A stretch of 64,000 nt of DNA from Rotaria sp. Silwood1 (lineage: Eukaryota > Rotifera > Eurotatoria > Philodinida > Philodinidae), in NCBI GenBank assembly GCA_905250075.1, contig CAJNOP010000109.1:363940-427939 (forward strand), written 5' to 3'. The position numbers were made by a program, and so were the translations under genes. The notes under the pieces were generated by a model. That model saw only the letters and a list, made by a program, of their open reading frames with translations. It searched no databases and was not told where the DNA came from. Of this stretch, positions 57,763 to 64,000 are shown piece after piece. Within the stretch, counting starts at the first letter, position 1. Every line of letters starts with the position of its first letter.

Positions 57763-58277
57763 CATTTCATTCATCCCTTTAATTTCTACTACATAATAAA
57801 TATGTTTGTAATTGTTTATATTTATTACACATATTCATTCGTTCTAGTCATCATAATCATAACTTTTATCGATTCATAATAGAATAGAATTTAGAGTGTC
57901 TTTTTTAGTATAAAGAACTGATTATCTCTCAAGCATCATTTGTAAATTGAATAGAATGCTACTCTGAGTTTCAAATGTACCAAATAAGACTAGATCGGAC
58001 CAGTTCATATCACCGTAGAGTACTTCTCTGAATAGTAGTTACCAACCTTTAAATAAGCTAAAAATTTTGATCATTTTCTTTACATTTGGGCATACAAGCA
58101 AAGACAGACAGCTGATTCATACAGCAATTAGTTAGGCTCTTTCGCATCACCAACAATGTCTATAGCAGCTCGAGTAGATGATGCATCTTTCAGCGTTTAT
58201 TCATCAAGATTATTCCCACTAGTTGTCAGAACAGTAGGTTTCACATCACTATGGAAGACAAAATTATCTCGTCGATA

Positions 58278-58373
58278 AGGGTGTGGGTATGGGTTTGTGT
58301 ATGGAGTGGAGCGGAAAAAATAGTAGGACAACATCCACACTTGCAATCTTACCTATATCGACACATACCAACC
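58278..58373. repeat. TLH 19
   Basis: AAGGGTGTGGGTATGGGTTT and more GTG units, then ACATCCACACTTGC and ACACATACCAACC. Imperfect arms. Confidence 0.7.
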
Positions 58374-58637
58374 TTTATTGATCCACAACGTAGACCGAAA
58401 TTTGCAAGAAAGTTAGATTCACTAATAAGAATGAGAAGTTTCAAACGATAAGAGTAATCTGTTCTCATCAACAAAACATTTTTTTAAACTCATACGTTCT
58501 TTTTGTTCGCTAACAGATGATGACTCAATAAAAGTATAAATACCGAGGAAAAATTTTCATACAAGAGATTATATAGATTTACAAGAGAAGAGTGTCACTT
58601 TGTTATTTTATCATCAACATTGATCTCGTTGAGCACG

Positions 58638-58817
58638 ATGACTACGTTGAAAATTGTTCAAGGCCACTCAAACTTAAATAGTAATACTTATTTTGAGTTG
58701 CTGAATCCAAATCAAATAGTTTTAGAAAACCGCAATCAGTACAAAAGGGGATATATTGATTTTTTTTATAAAAATGATCATTTGTTCATTTTTTTGCACT
58801 ATTTTCATGGTTTTTGA
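58638..58817 (+). CDS. Possible small protein, 59 residues, unrecognised
   Basis: ATG at 58638 opens MTTLKIVQGHSNLNSNTYFE and ends FIFLHYFHGF-stop. A TATA-like GTATAAATA lies near 58533-58541, about 100 bases upstream. No signal peptide or domain is evident. The second half is AT-rich coding, so chance cannot be excluded. Confidence 0.25.
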   Translation: MTTLKIVQGHSNLNSNTYFELLNPNQIVLENRNQYKRGYIDFFYKNDHLFIFLHYFHGF

Positions 58818-59405
58818 CGAAAACTTGAAGAAAATATAATAAATAGTACATATTTGAAATTATCTCAACGACCTTCATCAAAGCATACACAAAGCAGTAA
58901 AAATAAGATATTGCACTGTTTTTGGATTCGGACTACCATACTTATTCTAAGATTGAAACTTAGGAACAGAATACTTCCATTCATGTACGTCTCGTTGCTC
59001 GTTGTATAATACGAGTCTATAGGATATAGAATTATACCAATGCGTATAATCAAAACTTTATGAGATATCAACTTTTGCTTTGCTAAATGTGATAATTGGA
59101 AACTTTTGGAAATTATTCAAGAATAACTATATTGATACTGACTTTTTTTCAGATCATATTGTTTATTGTACTACATATTTTATATTAGAATTATATCCAA
59201 TATTGTACTTGTGCTTTGCATAGAACATAAATAATTGATATTTTTACAGCTGTTAAACTGAACATCACGTCCTTGAAATAATATCCAATAGAATGGTAAG
59301 TTGTATTCGTCGTAACATGAGTCCATAGGTTTTCATCATATCGAATTTTGACCTACGATAATTGCCATACAATCTTGACGACCAGATAACTATAACTTGG
59401 CTATT

Positions 59406-61184
59406 ATGTTATTTCGAGTAGACCACAAGAATTTATCAATTCAAAAACTGAAGTTCATTTTGATATTTCTTATTATTATCACAACTATCTTGATCGTGAT
59501 TGCGTATGTTGCTGAAAACCAAAAGCTACATAAGAATTCCTTTTTCAAATCAATGCAATCAAATTCAGTATCGATGGCCAATAAAAAGCAATCTTTTAGT
59601 GATTATAGATTTTCTCGACCAAGCTCATTTTTTCTTGGAGAAGATGGTTCTTTGGAAACAACTGTCAGATGTGTTGGTTCTTTACGCAATCAATCATGTC
59701 TTTATAAAAACTTATACTATATTAATAGCACTTTCATAGTTATGATTACAAAAGGAACAGTTTTACCAGTACTTAGTGTGCGTGTCCATGCATGGGGAAC
59801 GGACTTTGTTACACCAACTATCCGACGATTCGATTCATATTCAGAACTGGAAAAATTTATTCATGATTCAGCTGATCCTAAAGTATTACCTGGTGTTACT
59901 TTGTTTCTACATTTCCCATGGCTCGGTAACATTGGTCATACGCTCTTTGATGCCCTATATCCTGCCTATACTGCAATAATTCCTTTTCCACCTAGACATC
60001 TTCAACCATTTCGCCTGCTTTCTGCCATAGACGAATGTACACATTGTCACTATGAAGATATATTGAATCGATTTTCTGGTCTTGGTATTATGAAGCACTA
60101 CGTTCTAAATAATATGTCGAATGGAAACTGGTTTGTTTTCGATGAATTGGTTATGGGCGGTGGGATGATGTGTCAACGATGTACACAACCTAATTTACAA
60201 TTACCTGGAGGAGTAGAATTAGATGGTTCTAAACTGTTTCGTGATAGAATGTATGTTCAATATGGAGTTATACCACCAGCTAGACGATACAAGTATTCTA
60301 CAGAAGGTCGAAATCGACATGATGTACTTGCAGCTTATGTGATTGATAATAGACGGTACAGTGAAAGTGATAGGAGAGAAATTGATGCTGCGATGGAAGA
60401 AATAAACAACTACGCTATTGCGCATCAAAATCAAAGCATAGCTGATATCAACAAATTAGATTGGCCACTTGTAAAAGTCTCGTATATAGATTATACTAGT
60501 ATCGGAGCAGATCATAAGGAAAAGACATCTCGATTCAAGGCAACTCCAATAGATGCTAGATCACCCACATATGAATTAATAGATACCTTTTTTGCGGCCC
60601 AGCTCCGATTTTTGCGCACTATGGATATTCAAATTACAGGACCTGGTACAGGTGCAATGTATCAAACATTTTTACCAGATGGATCAGTAGTCATCAATGT
60701 TGGTGGCTTAATACCATTGGCAGCAGAAGATCAAAATATAACATATACAGCATTTATGGAACAGTATATGGCATCTGGCGCAACCTACCTCAAAGCTCTC
60801 TATTATCCAATTAATGAAAGACCAAAAGGAATAAAAAGACAAGAACTAGTAAAACTCATTCGACAAGCAGCTAAACTCATCATGAATGGTTTTTCTATGC
60901 CTGTAAATCCAAGAGATAACTTAGCACCAGATGGACAACTATTTGTTGAACTGTGTAAAAAAGATAAAGCATTGTGTGAACTCATTACAGCAAGAGCAGC
61001 TGGTACTAGTTTTCTTTGCTATCATTCTTGGGTCGAAGAACTCATCCACGAACGTGGACCATGGAGAGAAGTAGTTGATAGTGATGGTAAAAGAAAATCT
61101 CATTGTCCATTCAATCGGACTTTAATGCGTGAACTGAGAGACAAATATGGCATTATCCATTATGAAAAAAGTGTTAGTCAATAA
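59406..61184 (+). CDS. GT61-like type II membrane glycosyltransferase
   Basis: A 592-residue intact single-exon frame. I chose the ATG at 59406 because the next upstream in-frame start-like codon (TTG, 59397) is not needed. A signal anchor (LKFILIFLIIITTILIVIAY, about residues 15-34) indicates a Golgi type II protein. The luminal part has LFLHFPWLGNIGHTLFDALY, equivalent to the GT61 FHxxxHxxxDxLxP region, and a late QITGPGTGAMYQTFLPDGSV resembling the HGAGLxxxxFLPxG nucleotide-sugar motif, here without the His. GT61 members transfer xylose, GlcNAc or arabinose to glycoproteins or glycans. N-glycosylation sites such as NQS and NST occur. AATAAA overlaps the stop codon (61181-61186). Confidence 0.75.
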   Translation: MLFRVDHKNLSIQKLKFILIFLIIITTILIVIAYVAENQKLHKNSFFKSMQSNSVSMANKKQSFSDYRFSRPSSFFLGEDGSLETTVRCVGSLRNQSCLYKNLYYINSTFIVMITKGTVLPVLSVRVHAWGTDFVTPTIRRFDSYSELEKFIHDSADPKVLPGVTLFLHFPWLGNIGHTLFDALYPAYTAIIPFPPRHLQPFRLLSAIDECTHCHYEDILNRFSGLGIMKHYVLNNMSNGNWFVFDELVMGGGMMCQRCTQPNLQLPGGVELDGSKLFRDRMYVQYGVIPPARRYKYSTEGRNRHDVLAAYVIDNRRYSESDRREIDAAMEEINNYAIAHQNQSIADINKLDWPLVKVSYIDYTSIGADHKEKTSRFKATPIDARSPTYELIDTFFAAQLRFLRTMDIQITGPGTGAMYQTFLPDGSVVINVGGLIPLAAEDQNITYTAFMEQYMASGATYLKALYYPINERPKGIKRQELVKLIRQAAKLIMNGFSMPVNPRDNLAPDGQLFVELCKKDKALCELITARAAGTSFLCYHSWVEELIHERGPWREVVDSDGKRKSHCPFNRTLMRELRDKYGIIHYEKSVSQ

Positions 61185-61277
61185 AAAAAACTTCTGTTTC
61201 GAAAATGTAAAAGTACACTCTAAGAAATGCGTTGCACTAACATCATAATGAATATGAAAGATCTACAGGACTATTTT

Positions 61278-61360
61278 GGGTGTGGGTGTGGGTATTGATG
61301 CTGATGTGGCTATAATTGCAGGTTGTAAGCACGACACGCATACCTACATCTACATCACAC
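61278..61360. repeat. TLH 20
   Basis: GGGTGTGGGTGTGGGTATTG, loop, CACGCATACCTACATCTACA. It lies about 95 bases after the glycosyltransferase stop. Confidence 0.75.
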
Positions 61361-62262
61361 TGTCATTCACATAAAAAAAGTCTGCTTTCTCATCCACCTC
61401 GTTATACTTGGATCAGAGTCAACCATTGTCACTTTTTTTTATCGTTCTATGCAAACGTAATCTGAGGTGATTCATTTGTATTGATAAGAAAGCATTTCAA
61501 GTAAACTAATGCATTACAAATCTGACATACATCTACACTCTGGAGTCGTCAAATGATTCCAAGCTATTGAAGAACGAATGTATTTGAGTAAAACGAATTT
61601 GTTTCTTTGAAAAGTTTTGATTGCTATTGTACACTGTTGACATGGTTTGAAGCCTTACTGCTGCTGTGGATAAAATTTTACAGTGGGCAAAAGCGGCTGA
61701 CTGACAGAGTGACAAGCAGAGATTGGAGTGGCGCCGTTCATACGTAGCGATATGGGAAAGTGAAGCATACACGATTGCTTTAAATACTTCTTTTTCAGCA
61801 ATATCATCAAAGATAGTACAGATGAACTAGATTTTTACATTGATCAGTATGGAACATGATATGATCCCTTCTGTCAAAAGATATACTTGAAATTAACTGT
61901 TCTGTTGCTCGTCTAAGAACCCCATGTCAACAAGGAAATCTTTCAGGTTTTATTTAAGACTAGGTTTTGAACTTTTTAATTTTTGAATCTTAATCAATGC
62001 TACTTCATTTGGAAATCGTAAAATTACAATGTCCAGCAACTATAATTTTGAATATGTCCGAAGTCAATCCATAGGAACATAAAGCATTTCAATCGTAACA
62101 TGGAATCTATTCTATCAAAGGTTTCTATGACTATCGACTGTCGGAAATTTCAAACATGTCTTCCTATGGACATGCTGTATCCCAAAACAAAACTTAGCTT
62201 TTAAACAACTGTTTCGATATATTTTGCTTTGATTTCACTGTACTCTATCTGAAATAGTGAAG

Positions 62263-62412
62263 ATGACGATGCCCATGACTAATATGAACTTATTTTCCGA
62301 AACTGAGAGTGAAGCATCTGCGAATAAAAATGAAAGCACACAGAAATATATAAGTGAAAGAGGTTTATCTGGTTCTGTAAAATCTTTTCAGAGTTCTACT
62401 GCCACTTCGAAG
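62263..62412 (+). CDS. Candidate first exon of an unknown gene
   Basis: ATG at 62263 opens MTMPMTNMNLFSETESEASA, a Ser/Glu-rich hydrophilic stretch, and ends at a strong donor AAG|GTAAGG (62413). No downstream exon could be assigned. It could be chance. Confidence 0.25.
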
Positions 62413-62650
62413 GTAAGGTTTAGTCAGTGTACAAACAAAGAAAAAAACGTTTCTTTGAATTATACATGATTGGAGAGAAATCACAGATGTGATTCAGAAT
62501 ATATATGATTTGAAATATTTTTTATCAAGTTTTCGATGAAAAGCCTGTCAAAACACAAAAATCTACTAAAAAAGTGAACATGTAACATTTTCTGAAGCAA
62601 CTTCAAATGAATAAAACAGCTGTTAAGCTGCTTTAATGCTATTAAAGAAA

Positions 62651-62718
62651 TAGGGATGTGTGTGGATGTGAAGATGGATGAAGAGAACAATCACAGTCAT
62701 AGTTATATCCATTGACAC
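62651..62718. repeat. Eroded TLH-like hairpin
   Basis: AGGGATGTGTGTGGATGTGA then a weak right arm near TATATCCATTGACAC. Included because its G arm matches the family; pairing is poor. Confidence 0.35.
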
Positions 62719-63471
62719 TTATTTAATAAACTCATCCATATTAAAGGCAGAGTTTTCATTATACGACTCTAATTACGTTTACATTTGATGCATCGTGATA
62801 AAACCAAGGAATTAACATAACGTGATTGAAGCTTTTTTTTTCAATTGACGAGCCTTATTAAAACTCTCGGGCACCATCATTAATTTATCAACATTTCCAT
62901 TATTACTCATTTCTGGAGTTCTCTACAAGAGAAACTGCTTCACAAAATCAATAATAACAATGGATAAACTAACATTATGCGAATATTCTCAGTGTGATGA
63001 GAATTTGTTAAGTTTCAAGAAGAATTTTTTGCACGTAGAAAATAGCAACCAGTTCTCAAAATTAAACTAAGGAAGAACAAACACAGAACCAATTGTACAT
63101 GTGTCGATTTTGATTTAGTTTAAATACCAGTTGGAAATCATAATATAAATGATATTAAATATAACTATTGGTAAGGCACATATGAAAGGCAATATCGACG
63201 ACAATCATTTAAACATTTAGTAAGAATCAAGATTACTTACTTCCATTCAGATTCAAGCATTTCATGAAAAAAAAATGCGTTTTCGCTTTCTGCTATTTGA
63301 AACAATTAAAAGCAAAAAGAGAACTTGAAATTTTTCTTTTTCTGATTTTTTAAACCTTCAGTGGTTATTAAACAATCCGAAGTTACACTTTGAAGTGATG
63401 AAGCCATTGATTACAACGCGGTTTCATCACAAATGTTTGCCAGTAAGAACTTGAAAGAAAGATTTACTTCA

Positions 63472-64000
63472 TCATCCTAGGACATATTGAAACTTTTTTC
63501 TCCGATAAATGTCATAACGTCTTGGACAATTTTCCGAGATTTCCAAAATAAAACTGTGAAGATGTACTAAATATTTCTTCAATAGTGACACATTATGTAA
63601 GCGTAAGCTTGATATATTGGTCTTAATATATTCTATGTGAAGAAAACACTTGGCAATAATAATAATAATAATATATTCGTTGTGGAAAGCATGGTTAGAA
63701 AGAGATATGTCAAGATGTTTCATACAATAACTTTTTTCTATGAAAGTATCTGCATTATCGAGGAGCATAGCTAAGCTTATATCAAGTGAACTCATATTTG
63801 TGAGAGATGCCAGAAGTGCAGTTAATTTCGGAGTGATTTTTTGTGAGCGTGTGATGGTGAGTTGCCTGATTTTAGAACAAATAAGCTATGTTTCCAGTCA
63901 TTTGAAAACAGAACTATTCATCTCATCAACTATAAGGCACTTTACATTGTCAAAGTAGTAATGACATATTTTAGTACTATTCATGTCACTAACATTTAAA
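63472..64000 (-). pseudogene. F-box/LRR-type protein fragment, running off the right edge
   Basis: Minus-strand frame from the window edge: YYFDNVKCLIVDEMNSSVFK, stop, LET, stop, LICSKIRQLTITRSQKITPK, LTALLASLTNMSSLDIS, MKHLDISLSNHAFHN, NISSLRLHNVSLLKKYLVHL and a final stop. LRR-like LxxLxI units and their spacing fit the C-terminal halves of bdelloid F-box/LRR proteins. Two stops interrupt it. Any F-box would lie beyond the window. (ATT)n-derived isoleucines near 63656-63675 come from a small microsatellite. Confidence 0.5.

Larger units (their letters stand above)
57763..59405. other. Intergenic with one TLH and a small possible gene
   Basis: Contains TLH 19 (58278-58373) and a 59-codon frame with a TATA box upstream (58638-58817). 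The rest is AT-rich with nothing recognised. Confidence 0.45.
61185..63471. other. Intergenic, TLHs and a possible first exon
   Basis: Contains TLH 20 (61278-61360), an eroded TLH (62651-62718) and a candidate exon at 62263-62412. Nothing else was recognised. Confidence 0.45.

Noticed and set aside
57628..57879. 83-codon plus-strand open frame
   Set aside because: It overlaps the right arm of the foldback and has no recognisable domain.
59397..59405. Upstream TTG start for the glycosyltransferase
   Set aside because: A normal ATG lies nine bases downstream and leaves the signal anchor complete.
1..64000. CRISPR arrays, operons, bacterial ribosome binding sites
   Set aside because: No regularly spaced direct repeats with unique spacers. 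The introns, splice sites and polyadenylation signals show a eukaryotic genome.

Overview
The window is nuclear DNA of a small AT-rich animal genome, most likely a bdelloid rotifer (Adineta/Rotaria type). This rests on four things. Introns are mostly 37-125 bases. The gene families are ones known to be expanded in bdelloids: F-box proteins, ART-TPR proteins, pentapeptide-repeat proteins, NHL-repeat proteins, FLYWCH/MULE proteins and orphan GPCRs. Several 3' splice sites lie directly against start codons, as expected with spliced-leader trans-splicing. Finally, the window is strewn with GGGTGTGGGTG...CACCCACACCC hairpins whose arms resemble the bdelloid telomere repeat (TGTGGG, from memory). 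The identification is inferred from sequence only. A 100-base run of N (44634-44733) marks an assembly gap.

Layout. 1-4545: 3' part of a TRPA1-like ankyrin channel, with a 2.1-kb intron followed by short ones. 5745-6640: relic DNA transposon. 8746-10462: intact membrane-anchored Baeyer-Villiger-type flavin monooxygenase. 10580-12442: broken gene split by a hAT-like element (8-base target duplication) that carries a nested TA-flanked element. 13639-17655: three dead genes (F-box, LRR with one exon per repeat, 2OG-oxygenase-like). 17734-23418: gene-poor. 23419-24429: intact single-exon GPCR. 24666-31225: truncated NHL, ART-TPR, pentapeptide and LRR-like remains. 31879-32694: pogo-like deletion derivative. 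34267-36726: region bounded by transposon-like ends. 37102-38533: intact nucleotidyltransferase-fold protein with an unusual C-terminal domain. 41843-44478: GLYAT-like acyltransferase holding a TA-flanked transposon between its halves. 48535-49203: dead LINE reverse transcriptase. 50739-52282: dead FLYWCH/MULE gene. 53042-53233: small secreted cysteine-rich peptide. 56960-57762: an 800-base foldback. 59406-61184: intact GT61-like glycosyltransferase. 63472-64000: dead F-box/LRR gene running off the edge.

The genes do not form a pathway. This is an accessory, transposon-rich, possibly subtelomere-derived stretch with about seven plausible living genes among many relics. The most notable structure is the hairpin family: about twenty recognisable copies plus several half-copies. 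Every full copy has its G-rich arm first and its C-rich arm second, which is the arrangement produced by head-to-head joining of two telomeres. Several copies sit exactly where coding fragments stop. They may be scars of healed and rejoined chromosome breaks, or a non-coding mobile family; the sequence supports parts of both readings.
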